The notes under the pieces were generated by a model. That model saw only the letters and a list, made by a program, of their open reading frames with translations. It was not told the origin of the DNA and ran no database searches. The translations under genes were made by a program, and so were the position numbers. 64,000 bases of DNA, from NCBI RefSeq assembly GCF_000331305.1, contig NZ_KB217481.1:156765-220764 (forward strand), given 5' to 3'. Positions 8,160 to 16,104 of the stretch are shown here, piece after piece (the stretch's first letter is position 1; each line of letters begins with the position of its first letter). This DNA comes from Calothrix sp. PCC 7103 (GTDB lineage: Bacteria > Cyanobacteriota > Cyanobacteriia > Cyanobacteriales > Nostocaceae).

Positions 8160-9128
8160 TTAGTTTGTAGCAGCTAGGTGTTGTTTTTGTAGATGTTCAA
8201 GATGTTCAATAAATTCTTCCATTTGCTCACGGCTCAAAAAATCTCTACTTCTAACTCCATACTTTTGAAATATTTTTTGTCTTCCCTCTTGAGCCGACAA
8301 CTTAAGTTCATTCATTAACTGAGTAGATTTTTCTTTCAAGCTTATTAACGATTCATTGTCGTTGTAATCAAACTCACTTGTTTGAATACTTTCTTCAATA
8401 TTAGGCGCCGCCTCGTAAGTCTCAAAATCCTCGTCAACTTCTGAAACATCTGATTTTTGTTCGGTTTCAACTAAATCTTGAGTTTCGTAGGCGCCGATAC
8501 TACTGCTTCCAATTTCTTCCGCAATTCTCTTTTGTAATGCTTGCGCTGTTTCTCGACAATTAATGTTTACCCAATCGTACTTAATATACTTCGAGTTTTC
8601 ATAAATTTTGCAAAACACAACTTTCTCGGCTTTTTCGCTAAGTTCCGGTCTAAAAATTAGCTCTGATTTAAAACTAGATACCTGCCATAATGCTTGCAAG
8701 GCGCCTTTCGCAAAAGTAGTATCTATTCCACTTCTAAGGGTGTAAGCTTTTTGACCAGACTTTATCAGTAAATCTAATTTTATATTTGTCTTACCTTTGT
8801 AAGGCACTTCGCTTATTTTTACTCCTTCCAATACTCCTTTTAGTACTGGTTTAGAAATTGGTATTTGTTTTTCGTTATCAAAATCGTAAAAGTACCAGAG
8901 ACTTTTGTTCTCTCCACCAACGTAAACAATGGTGCGAGTATTTGGAAGAGTGCAAAACCCTTCTGTTGAAAACCGTTTATTATCTTCTTGCTCAACCAAC
9001 TTACTCAAAAAATCGTCAGCAATACTAATTGCCTTTGATGCAATATCAGTTTCGGCGCCTGCATTACTGTCTAAAAGTCTAAGTAAAATTTCTCTAGCTA
9101 ATTCTTCTCTTTGCATAAATAAAACCAT
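8160..9128 (-). CDS. Hypothetical protein, possible DNA-metabolism role
   Basis: 322 residues. The first half (about 60-175) is beta-rich (TRTIVYVGGENKSLWYFYDF, IKLDLLIKSGQKAYTLRSG) and could be an OB-like or similar nucleic-acid fold. Residues 195-260 are an acidic linker (EVDEDFETYEAAPNIEES). The last 60 are helical (LMNELKLSAQEGRQKIFQ, then EQMEEFIEHLEHL). That order, folded domain, acidic linker and helical tail, resembles single-strand-binding or annealing factors, but I see no diagnostic motif. ATG at 9128 or 9116. Three bases separate it from the next gene upstream. Confidence 0.55.
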   Translation of the reverse strand: MVLFMQREELAREILLRLLDSNAGAETDIASKAISIADDFLSKLVEQEDNKRFSTEGFCTLPNTRTIVYVGGENKSLWYFYDFDNEKQIPISKPVLKGVLEGVKISEVPYKGKTNIKLDLLIKSGQKAYTLRSGIDTTFAKGALQALWQVSSFKSELIFRPELSEKAEKVVFCKIYENSKYIKYDWVNINCRETAQALQKRIAEEIGSSSIGAYETQDLVETEQKSDVSEVDEDFETYEAAPNIEESIQTSEFDYNDNESLISLKEKSTQLMNELKLSAQEGRQKIFQKYGVRSRDFLSREQMEEFIEHLEHLQKQHLAATN

Positions 9129-9368
9129 TTAAAGGAATTTGAGCGCACAAGCTACGCAATCACTGAAAAAATCTGTATTGTAAAGCAAGTAAGGATTTGA
9201 CTCTTCCCCGCTTTGTTCGTACAAATACCAAACTATATCGTCGCCTAGTTCAATGCAGTCAATGTAACCAACTATTTGAAATTGGTTTTGGGTATCTAAC
9301 TTTTTTACCCACCATTTGCAGTGCGAATTTTGCTCAGTAGGACAAAAAGCATAAGGTGTTGATGTCAT
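9129..9368 (-). CDS. Small hypothetical protein, paralogue of the one at 10137
   Basis: 79 residues. The core HCKWWVKKL, VGYID and WYLYEQ closely matches YCKWIIKKL, VGYIT and WYLYRT in the protein at 10137-10370, and both end in a short acidic helix (DFFSDCVACALKFL here). The two are therefore paralogues. The pattern of two Trp/Lys strands followed by a WYLY strand suggests a small beta-sheet domain. Its ATG overlaps the TGA stop of the preceding mini-gene (ATGA). Function unknown. Confidence 0.65.
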   Translation of the reverse strand: MTSTPYAFCPTEQNSHCKWWVKKLDTQNQFQIVGYIDCIELGDDIVWYLYEQSGEESNPYLLYNTDFFSDCVACALKFL

Positions 9369-9520
9369 GGCAACTTGCTAATTAAATTTATTGTTTCGAT
9401 TGCAACGGCGCCTGTCGCTGCTGTTGAAGCTACGTATTTTAAAACAAACTCTGTAATCATTGCAGTTAGTGTGTTGTTGGCGCCGCTATTATTTTTATCT
9501 TGATTTGGTTTTACAATCAT
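9365..9520 (-). CDS. Mini-protein in a coupled chain
   Basis: 51 residues from ATG 9520, with a polar Asn-rich start and a mildly hydrophobic helix (TAMITEFVLKYVASTAATGA, residues 19-38). Its stop overlaps the start of the gene at 9368 as ATGA, and its own start overlaps the stop of the gene at 9517 in the same way. This double ATGA overlap is the main evidence that it is translated. It could be a small membrane-associated peptide. Confidence 0.5.
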   Translation of the reverse strand: MIVKPNQDKNNSGANNTLTAMITEFVLKYVASTAATGAVAIETINLISKLP

Positions 9521-9693
9521 TTCTTCAGTTTAAAATAATAAAGTGTACCTTCTACTGAAAGGTCATAACTTTCTACTTCCAACGTAGAAAGCAATAGTTC
9601 TAAGTCTTCTGTAAACACCATTCCATCGTATTCAGGAAGGTAGCTGTAGTAGACAAAAGGATATGTTAAATGTAATGTATTTCTTTCTATCAT
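9517..9693 (-). CDS. Mini-protein in a coupled chain
   Basis: 58 residues from ATG 9693, Tyr/Leu-rich with an acidic centre (MVFTEDLELLLSTLEVES) between two likely beta strands (TYPFVYYSYL and LSVEGTLYYFKLKK). The TGA stop overlaps the next ATG. No family recognised. Confidence 0.5.
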   Translation of the reverse strand: MIERNTLHLTYPFVYYSYLPEYDGMVFTEDLELLLSTLEVESYDLSVEGTLYYFKLKK

Positions 9694-9734
9694 GTAATTA
9701 CTGCGTTGGCTTCGTCATTAGGTTGTTATATGTT

Positions 9735-10118
9735 TTAAGCTGATTGAGCTTCTTCGTAATTGGTAATTTTCTGATAAAGTTCTTGGAAATCAGAATCTAC
9801 CTCTCTTGCTTCAAGCATATAAGTTTGAAGATTTAAAAGTGTTTCTTTTACTTCATCATCATCATCTTCCAAATAACCTTGACCTTCAAGCCATTCATTG
9901 TATTTACTTACAGCTTCGTCTTTATAGTACTGTAGATTTCTTACTTCAGTGTAAATCCACTTATATTCATACTCGTCATTATTTAATTGTACTGCTTTGT
10001 AAATACCGTGCGTTTCTAACTGGCTTTTAGTTAACCATTCTCCGTTCCACTTAAAATAGCCGCCGTCATACTCTAAGTAGTAGTGTTCGGCTGTTTCTTT
10101 ATTAAGAAAGTAAATCAT
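9735..10118 (-). CDS. Acidic hypothetical protein
   Basis: 127 residues, rich in Tyr, Trp and acidic residues. Beta-rich first half (YYLEYDGGYFKWNGEWL) and an acidic helical second half including EDDDDEVKETLLNLQTYMLE. Highly acidic small proteins on plasmids include DNA mimics that block restriction or nucleoid proteins. That is only a possibility here. ATG start; 18 bases downstream of the gene at 10137. Confidence 0.55.
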   Translation of the reverse strand: MIYFLNKETAEHYYLEYDGGYFKWNGEWLTKSQLETHGIYKAVQLNNDEYEYKWIYTEVRNLQYYKDEAVSKYNEWLEGQGYLEDDDDEVKETLLNLQTYMLEAREVDSDFQELYQKITNYEEAQSA

Positions 10119-10136
10119 ATTTTTAAAGTTAAAATT

Positions 10137-10370
10137 TTACAATAAAGTTACTGCAATTTCTAAACACTCTTCAAGTAGCTCAGACTGCATAATCGAATCT
10201 TCATATCCAGTACGGTAAAGATACCAAGCAATTCCTGTATCAGCGAAATTTTTATAAGTTATATACCCTACTTCATACCAGATGCCTTCTTTGGATAGTT
10301 TTTTAATAATCCATTTACAGTAAACAGCGCCTGCTTTTGTAGGGAAGAATCCTATTCCCGCATTTCTCAA
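10137..10370 (-). CDS. Small hypothetical protein, paralogue of the one at 9129
   Basis: 77 residues sharing YCKWIIKKL, VGYIT and WYLY with the protein at 9129-9368. It probably starts at TTG 10370: GGAG lies 10 bases upstream, inside the end of the ribbon-helix-helix gene, and no in-frame ATG is better placed. It begins 2 bases after the parR-like gene, so it is the third gene of the partition operon by position. Whether it takes part in partition is not known. Confidence 0.6.
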   Translation of the reverse strand: MRNAGIGFFPTKAGAVYCKWIIKKLSKEGIWYEVGYITYKNFADTGIAWYLYRTGYEDSIMQSELLEECLEIAVTLL

Positions 10371-10372
10371 GT

Positions 10373-10756
10373 TTAAATATCTCCTAATAAATCTAGGGTA
10401 TCAACAGTTATTTGCGGTTCAAGGTAGTCAACAGCCGACTGGTTACTCACTACCAAGGCTAAACCTGGACTTTCGTTTAAAATACTTTCGGCAGTAGAGG
10501 CGCCTGTTTGTGTATTTTGTATAGCAATAAAGTTGTTTCCTATCGCATCTACTAAACAACTAATAAAGCTAGAATAAAGTGATAAGTCTGTTCTTATTCT
10601 GCCTTTATTTCTATTTTCTTTTAATTTTTGTTCGTGTTTGTTTAGCCTTTGCTCAAAAGCTGGAAACCGACCACTTCTAATTAGTGCGTTTAGCCGATCT
10701 ATAAGATCGGGGGGAAGGTAAATACGCACCGATTTACCTTCTCTTTTTATCACCAT
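10373..10756 (-). CDS. parR: Ribbon-helix-helix protein, ParR-like partition adaptor
   Basis: 127 residues. The N-terminus (GKSVRIYLPPDLIDRLNAL, residues 6-24) is a typical ribbon-helix-helix beta strand and first helix, followed by a basic region (KHEQKLKENRNKGRIR) and a less charged C-terminal half ending in the hydrophobic-acidic DTLDLLGDI. In ParMRC systems ParR is an RHH dimer that binds the centromere parC and also contacts the growing end of ParM filaments through its C-terminus. It lies 3 bases after the ParM-like gene, the usual order. The gene symbol is by position and fold; no sequence identity to a named ParR was tested. Confidence 0.7.
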   Translation of the reverse strand: MVIKREGKSVRIYLPPDLIDRLNALIRSGRFPAFEQRLNKHEQKLKENRNKGRIRTDLSLYSSFISCLVDAIGNNFIAIQNTQTGASTAESILNESPGLALVVSNQSAVDYLEPQITVDTLDLLGDI

Positions 10757-10759
10757 CTA

Positions 10760-11815
10760 TTAAGCCACCTTTTGTTGCAACATTTTCATAACTAATTTTT
10801 GGGCTATCAAATATAACCCGTCTACGTTTGCCCATAAAGGTTCATTAGCAATAATCCAACCTTCTTGACGCAAAAGTTCAGCAACTTCTGGTATCAAGCA
10901 ACCACCGCCAGTTGCTAACAATAAATCAGCGTGTCTAAGGTGTTCGTCCATCGCGACTTTAAAGATTTGTGTGGAGCGTGTAAACCAATGATTTATTTGA
11001 CTATGCAAATAAGGAGTTATATCCACAGAATTGAATCTGCTATTTACTATCCTGTCAGTCAAGATAGCTTTTTGCATATCGAGGTAGTTAATCGCTTGGT
11101 CTTTATTCAATGCGCGTTTAATATCGTTTTCGATACACAGGTTTGAGATAAATTGTCGAACACCACCACCGGGAATTGAATAAGGCGCCGTATTTGCTTT
11201 AACTTGTAACCCATCCATCGGGATTAAGATTGTTGTGCCGCTCCCAATATCAAGCACCGTTGTTTTTCCTGAGACTGGCGTTCCCATCGATATATAGTGA
11301 GAGGCAACAGCGCCTGCACCCTCGACAAATATTCGTATAACTTCGACTGTAAAGTGCTTGGTTACTCCCTGAAATTCTACAAGATGGTTGCCTTGTACCG
11401 CACGAGACATCTCGCTAGCCCAAGATAGTTCATGCACTGAACCAACGTAGTAAACCAAATCACCATCAACTAAATTATCCCAAATAGCTGAAATAAATAA
11501 AGGAAGGAGTTTATCAACTTTACCCATATCGCTTGTGGGAGTGAAGGCATCAAGGTCTGTCCCTTGATTTGACCAATAACGGTCTGCCCAAACTGTATTA
11601 CCACCTTTAAGGTGGAAGTAGTTGTCCTCATAATCTTCAATTCTGTTTTTATGAGTTATAAGCGCAGGTCTTAAGTCGCTTCTGTTTCCTACCAAATCCT
11701 CTCTTAGCCCCGATTTAATTTTGACGTTCTGATGCCCGACATCGGAAGCTACAATCAGTATTCCTGCATCCCTACTTGTTGTCTTTATCTTTCTATTACT
11801 TTTAGTACTTACCAT
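10760..11815 (-). CDS. parM: ParM/Alp-type actin-like segregation ATPase
   Basis: 351 residues with the actin/Hsp70 ATPase signatures: phosphate-1 loop IVASDVGHQNVKIKSG (about 21-36), phosphate-2 loop TTVLDIGSGTTILI (about 182-195) and the adenosine motif LLLATGGGCLIPEVAELL (about 297-314). Members polymerise with ATP and push plasmid copies apart. The length and the short N-terminus fit the StbA/ParM branch. It is the first gene of the partition pair; the 83 bases upstream hold no long direct repeats, so a parC centromere is not evident here and may lie elsewhere in the window. ATG start. Confidence 0.85.
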   Translation of the reverse strand: MVSTKSNRKIKTTSRDAGILIVASDVGHQNVKIKSGLREDLVGNRSDLRPALITHKNRIEDYEDNYFHLKGGNTVWADRYWSNQGTDLDAFTPTSDMGKVDKLLPLFISAIWDNLVDGDLVYYVGSVHELSWASEMSRAVQGNHLVEFQGVTKHFTVEVIRIFVEGAGAVASHYISMGTPVSGKTTVLDIGSGTTILIPMDGLQVKANTAPYSIPGGGVRQFISNLCIENDIKRALNKDQAINYLDMQKAILTDRIVNSRFNSVDITPYLHSQINHWFTRSTQIFKVAMDEHLRHADLLLATGGGCLIPEVAELLRQEGWIIANEPLWANVDGLYLIAQKLVMKMLQQKVA

Positions 11816-11898
11816 TTCTCTATTCTTTAATCAAAATTTTTATATAAACCGTATAAAGGCGCCATTATTTATCGTTAATGTTCCCAAATACTGTTTAT

Positions 11899-12261
11899 TC
11901 ATGAGTTAGCTTGGCGCCATTCAAATATGAAATTAAAAATATCTTCTTCACTTTCATATTTACCTACCCATTCACAATAGGCAACCGCAGGCTTTTTCTT
12001 TTTTCTGCTTTTATACCGTGACGGGAATTGAATAGGATCGTCGATTAGGCGCCAAAACTGCGATTCGTATGGAAAAATTTCACCTTTTTTGGGAGGTAAT
12101 GAAAACCCTATTAAGAAATTACCGTGGCATTGTTTAACTTCAACTTGAGGCGTAACCTCGCGAACTTCATCAGGTAATCTCAATATACACAGTATATGTA
12201 ATCTTTGTTGTTTAATATTAGTGTATACCGGAACTTCTACTAAATTTGTAAATGCGCCCAT
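11899..12261 (-). CDS. Hypothetical protein
   Basis: 120 residues, beta-rich start (VEVPVYTNIKQQRLHILCIL), a GNFLIGFSLPPKKGE hairpin, a basic patch SRYKSRKKKKPAVAYCEW (about residues 82-99) and an acidic-aromatic end (EEDIFNFIFEWRQ). The basic patch could bind nucleic acid. Not recognised. ATG start; 61 bases downstream of the ATPase gene. Confidence 0.55.
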   Translation of the reverse strand: MGAFTNLVEVPVYTNIKQQRLHILCILRLPDEVREVTPQVEVKQCHGNFLIGFSLPPKKGEIFPYESQFWRLIDDPIQFPSRYKSRKKKKPAVAYCEWVGKYESEEDIFNFIFEWRQANS

Positions 12262-12322
12262 ATATTTTTTCGCTACTTAATATAGGTTGTGTCAGGTATT
12301 AGATAGCCTGACACAAATTTAT

Positions 12323-14569
12323 TTAATAAAGGTTTGCACGATAGTTATTATCGTCAATAATCGATATAGCTTTTTGCATATCGAGTATTTTGGCAACTGC
12401 CCTGCTTTCGTGCCGATTTAAGTGGCGCCCAGCATTACCAGGTTCGATAAACCGATTAATTTTCCTAAGCTTATCCACATCAAAATCTACCCACTCATTC
12501 TCGACAATATGTTGCTTGGCGACTTGCGCCATAGCCATTAAAAACATAAAATCGTTTTCGCGTGAGGGAGCATCTTGCAACTCAGTTTCTTCAACCTCCT
12601 CAACGTCATAATATTGAAGTGTAGTTGTTGCAACAGGCGCCGACTCCACAGCAGTTTGTGTTTTTTGCTTTTGTACTTGAGTAACTGTTACTGGATTAGT
12701 GCTAGCTGATTTTGTGCTTGGCGCCGTAACTTTGTTAGTTGTAATAGTAGAAGCAGATGAAGTAATTACAACTTTATCTTGCAGATTTTCTTCATAACCG
12801 AGATTTTGAGATAATTCGGCGTGCAGTTCTGGGAAGATTTTTAGTAAAGTGCGTACAGGGTCAGGTTGACCAGTAACAGGATTTTTTTCTGTTTTAATCC
12901 AGTCAGGTAAAGTGCCAATCTCTCCTCCAGGTACAGCAACTCCAAACTCTTCAGGGTCTGTAATGAAGTATCGGCCAGTTGCTACGTCAATCGTCTCTAA
13001 AGGAGATATTTTAATTGAAGTAGATTCACACCCAATGAAAGAAGCGCTTTGTTTGAAAGTCGGCGCCATCCCCCCAGTTCTACCAGTTCCTACCCAACTT
13101 GTTAAATTATTCCCGTGTAATACAATAAATATCCTCGCTCCTTTCTTAGCAGCTCGTGTTAACAAGAATTTTACCATCCATGTTAAAGTATTTTCTTGCT
13201 GATACTCTGCTAAAGCAACTGCTTCATCAAGAACAAAAATTGTGTCAGTCAAGCTGCCGTTTGGCGCCCGTTCCATCTCACGTAAGTAAGTTTCAAGCCC
13301 AGATGCAACTAATGCATCTGGTTCAGATGCAAATCGGTACGTTGCAGCACAAACTAACCTGTCACACTTGAAGGGATAAATATCATCACCAGCACTAAAA
13401 TAATGGACTTTCAATCCGGGTTTTAAAGCCGCAGACAAAATAGAAAGTATACCCATTAAAGTACCTTTCCCTCCTCGCTGGTTTCCGCATATTACGGTAA
13501 CTTGCTTTCTGATCGCTTTTCCTATATCAAACCCTGATTTGTCAAGCAAATCGATAACCGCCATTGCCCTTTCTTGCAAAGGCAGTGATTTAAGCTTTTC
13601 TAAATCAGGTTGGTTTGATTTAGGCGCTGTTGTTTCAGGTTTTGGCTGAGTATGTAATTGGCTTGTAGCATCACTGCTTTTACTGTCAGGCGCCTTGGAA
13701 TCTAAAACAATTTCTGGGTTTATTGCTTGCGTATTAACAGATTCTTTACTTTCTGTTAGCACTTCAATTTTAGGATTGGGAAGTTGTTTAGTTGTCGGCG
13801 CCGCTAAACTCAACTTTGCTTCTTCAACAACTTTAGGCTCTGACATCGCTTTGATTGCTGCTAAATGTTCGTGATTGATAAGCGGCGAAATTTCAACTTT
13901 GTTCATATGAGTATGAACTTGCTCAACTGTTGGGAAACTTCCTTTAAGCTGAATAAAGCAGTCGCACAACCACCCGTAAGCATGAAACCTTTTCATCGGT
14001 TCCACTTGATCTAAATAATCTGTCAGTGTATGTAAATGCTGTCGTAGCATTGTATACTCTTCACGCTCACAAGGAGGTAAGTACAATTTGAGTTGTTCAA
14101 ACTCGTCGTACTCCTTAAAGTATTTCTCACGTTCATGAACGTGCCCCATTGAACCCGCAAAATCTAGCACATTTCCTCGAATAAAAGGTATTGGACTAAA
14201 TGTGTGAGTATGCTGTGAGTCGCGTATTTGTGCCCAAGCATAACCAAAAGCACTTAGTAATCCTCCGATAGGCGCCATTGGGGACGTGGCGTGGAATAAA
14301 AATCCTGCCACCATCCCGACTAAACCAGCAGATTTTGAAATAATTGTACCAACTCTTTCTTGGTCAGCAAATACTAATAGCTGGTCTTTACGAACTTTTA
14401 ACCAATCCGCAATGTGTCCTGCCTCTAAATATTCAATAGGGGGGTATTGCTCTCTTAGGTAAGCAGTTTCTGGAGTCTCTAAACGCGGAGGTAATTTGTT
14501 TTCTGGGACTTTTTTAACAAGCACTTGAGTATCTTCTTGTGCTTGTTCAGGAACATATGAAAATTCCAT
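12323..14569 (-). CDS. Membrane-linked P-loop ATPase, possible DNA translocase
   Basis: 748 residues. A hydrophobic stretch at about 80-115 (SAGLVGMVAGFLFHATSPM) probably anchors it. Residues 245-325 are a low-complexity Pro/Ser/Lys linker. The ATPase follows, with Walker A GNQRGGKGT (362-370) and a Walker B-like TIFVLDEA (443-450), in the FtsK/HerA/VirB4 style. A second linker and a helical tail of about 80 residues end the protein. Anchor plus cytosolic motor recalls coupling proteins, but a separate VirD4-like protein is encoded at 41282. A role in partition, replication or DNA entry is equally possible. It is immediately upstream of no other tra gene but directly downstream of a four-helix membrane protein on the same message. 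Confidence 0.65.
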   Translation of the reverse strand: MEFSYVPEQAQEDTQVLVKKVPENKLPPRLETPETAYLREQYPPIEYLEAGHIADWLKVRKDQLLVFADQERVGTIISKSAGLVGMVAGFLFHATSPMAPIGGLLSAFGYAWAQIRDSQHTHTFSPIPFIRGNVLDFAGSMGHVHEREKYFKEYDEFEQLKLYLPPCEREEYTMLRQHLHTLTDYLDQVEPMKRFHAYGWLCDCFIQLKGSFPTVEQVHTHMNKVEISPLINHEHLAAIKAMSEPKVVEEAKLSLAAPTTKQLPNPKIEVLTESKESVNTQAINPEIVLDSKAPDSKSSDATSQLHTQPKPETTAPKSNQPDLEKLKSLPLQERAMAVIDLLDKSGFDIGKAIRKQVTVICGNQRGGKGTLMGILSILSAALKPGLKVHYFSAGDDIYPFKCDRLVCAATYRFASEPDALVASGLETYLREMERAPNGSLTDTIFVLDEAVALAEYQQENTLTWMVKFLLTRAAKKGARIFIVLHGNNLTSWVGTGRTGGMAPTFKQSASFIGCESTSIKISPLETIDVATGRYFITDPEEFGVAVPGGEIGTLPDWIKTEKNPVTGQPDPVRTLLKIFPELHAELSQNLGYEENLQDKVVITSSASTITTNKVTAPSTKSASTNPVTVTQVQKQKTQTAVESAPVATTTLQYYDVEEVEETELQDAPSRENDFMFLMAMAQVAKQHIVENEWVDFDVDKLRKINRFIEPGNAGRHLNRHESRAVAKILDMQKAISIIDDNNYRANLY

Positions 14570-14600
14570 TTTTAGACACTAATTAAATATAAAGTATAGA

Positions 14601-14663
14601 GCATCGCTCAGAATTGCACTGAGCCAAGCTTTAGCTTTCGCAAGGCTTTTAACCTTTCGATGC
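14601..14663 (-). ncRNA. Branched hairpin between two genes (candidate RNA structure)
   Basis: Outer arms GCATCG (14601-14606) and CGATGC (14658-14663) enclose a hairpin CTCAG/CTGAG (14607-14623) and a weaker second stem AGCC/GGCT (14622-14647). It lies between the membrane protein and the ATPase and would be transcribed with them. It could be an RNA-processing or attenuation element. No U-tract follows, so it is not a standard terminator. Confidence 0.35.
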
Positions 14664-14664
14664 T

Positions 14665-15360
14665 TTATTCTTGAACACCATCTTTCGACATTAGCAGATA
14701 CACTAGAAGTCCTAATTCAGCAGCAAATATTGTGTACACACACCACAAAAAGCATAAAAGTACTTCTTCCGGTTTTTCATATCTTAGTGGTGGATACGCA
14801 TATAATGCTTGAATTAAATCGTTCACCCACAAAGTAATAGCTAGTAATCCCACAGTTTTTGGGGATATTCCCGCAACTGGGGTGGGTTTCCAAACCATCG
14901 AACGTATTGAAGCTGCTTGCACAATTTGAATCGCGCAAGAAATTATCATTGCCACAAAAAATCTGAAATCAAACAATACTCCGATTGATATCGAAGGCAT
15001 TCTAATAAATGGGAATGTTCTGCTGAATCCAAAATTATACAAGTGTGGCAGCCATCCCCAACCTACCCAATTGTCTTCCCAAAATGGGAACAACGACGGT
15101 TGCTTAAATATTGTCTGCCAATAAGTATTCGCAGAAATAAATAAGCCGAATATAAAAATAGTTGAACCAATGATGATGGCGCCGCTTGAGCCGCGAACGG
15201 TGAATTCTTTCATCACCTTCGCCACAAACTCTGCGAAAAATGCAGGTATTTTTAGAAACCATTTAGCAGCAGTTTCTGCAATGCTTTTCTTTTCGCCTCC
15301 ACCTCTGGCGCCACCTTCGCGCATTCCTCCTTGCGGATGTCCATGTGGTCCTTGTGTCAT
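14665..15360 (-). CDS. Four-helix membrane protein with Gly/Arg-rich N-terminus
   Basis: 231 residues. The first 25 are Gly/His/Arg-rich (GPHGHPQGGMREGGARGGGE). About four transmembrane spans follow: residues 60-82 (IIIGSTIFIFGLFISA), 133-152, 168-188 and 203-225. A short amphipathic segment at 35-50 precedes the first span. No catalytic motif is seen. It is 95 bases upstream of the P-loop ATPase gene and probably co-transcribed, so it may be that ATPase's membrane platform. It is not an obvious VirB6 or VirB3. ATG start. Confidence 0.6.
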   Translation of the reverse strand: MTQGPHGHPQGGMREGGARGGGEKKSIAETAAKWFLKIPAFFAEFVAKVMKEFTVRGSSGAIIIGSTIFIFGLFISANTYWQTIFKQPSLFPFWEDNWVGWGWLPHLYNFGFSRTFPFIRMPSISIGVLFDFRFFVAMIISCAIQIVQAASIRSMVWKPTPVAGISPKTVGLLAITLWVNDLIQALYAYPPLRYEKPEEVLLCFLWCVYTIFAAELGLLVYLLMSKDGVQE

Positions 15361-15403
15361 ATATAGTTAAAAGTTAGTTTTGAAATATACTTAGTTGATA
15401 ATA

Positions 15404-15463
15404 GCTGTACAAACAGCAGACTCCACCCGGATGCCAAAAACCGGGTTAGGCATTCGTAGGAGT
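15404..15463 (-). ncRNA. Hairpin plus H-type pseudoknot-like element
   Basis: Outer arms ACTCC (15420-15424) and GGAGT (15459-15463) enclose four interleaved segments: CCCGG (15426-15430), ATGCC (15431-15435), CCGGG (15441-15445) and GGCAT (15449-15453). CCCGG pairs with CCGGG and ATGCC with GGCAT, which is the topology of an H-type pseudoknot and works on either strand. A separate hairpin, GCTGT/ACAGC (15404-15417), follows on the minus strand. The element directly follows the stop codon of the gene at 15463, between it and the four-helix membrane gene. Stop-proximal position and no U-tract suggest regulation rather than simple termination. Confidence 0.5.
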
Positions 15464-15888
15464 TAGTTATCAGTCACTGTCGGTGCATTGTCGCATATGC
15501 CTTTGTAGTGATGCTTCCAATAAAATCTACGCGACTTTATTTTCCCAATGCACATTCTTTTAAAATCGTATACATAGACTTCTTCGTCTTCTAAATAAGA
15601 TAAAAGTGTGCGATTACTAATTCCAGGTTTTTCTTTAGAGTCATCTTCATAATCCCTAATAGTTAATGTTTTACCTTCTCTTAGTAACCCTGTCTTTTGC
15701 AATAAATTAGCAGTTTCTTTACGTTCCTTGATTCGGGCACGGTTAATATCCTCCGAATCACTTGTTCTTCGCTTTGTCTCAAATTTTTGATAATCTGCCG
15801 GGACTTGCAGTAACATTGGACTAGCCATTAATATCAAACCGCCGAAACTGCATATAGTTGGCGCTATATACTTATTAGATCGACTCAC
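15463..15888 (-). CDS. Hypothetical protein with N-terminal membrane anchor
   Basis: 141 residues. One hydrophobic span at about 8-29 (IAPTICSFGGLILMASPML) serves as signal anchor, followed by a charged stretch (RRTSDSEDINRARIKERKE) and a basic, Cys/His/Tyr-containing C-terminal domain (KSRRFYWKHHYKGICDN). GTG start at 15888, supported by AGGTGG upstream; it begins 1 base after the stop of the preceding gene. No family recognised. Confidence 0.6.
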   Translation of the reverse strand: MSRSNKYIAPTICSFGGLILMASPMLLQVPADYQKFETKRRTSDSEDINRARIKERKETANLLQKTGLLREGKTLTIRDYEDDSKEKPGISNRTLLSYLEDEEVYVYDFKRMCIGKIKSRRFYWKHHYKGICDNAPTVTDN

Positions 15889-15889
15889 T

Positions 15890-16102
15890 TTATTCCACCT
15901 CTGTATGAAATGTAAAACGATGCGTAGCGTCGATACGTATTTGCATTGCGGCGCCGTCTTTCCAGGAATGAATAAATCTTAAATACCCATAGCTTGTACC
16001 TTCATAATTCCACCAACTCATTTCAGAGTCGTCTTCAGTTTTAATCCAGTAGCTTTCTCCTTCACTTAAATCTTTAGTGGTTTCTAATTGTTTCATTTTC
16101 AT
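15890..16102 (-). CDS. Small hypothetical protein
   Basis: 70 residues from the ATG at 16102, chosen because AGGAG lies about 10 bases upstream; a TTG nine bases earlier is too close to that site. Trp/Tyr-rich beta-type sequence (EMSWWNYEGTSYGYLRFIHS). It begins after a 2-base gap from the zinc-ribbon gene and may be a small beta-barrel protein. Not recognised. Confidence 0.55.
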   Translation of the reverse strand: MKMKQLETTKDLSEGESYWIKTEDDSEMSWWNYEGTSYGYLRFIHSWKDGAAMQIRIDATHRFTFHTEVE

Positions 16103-16104
16103 GT

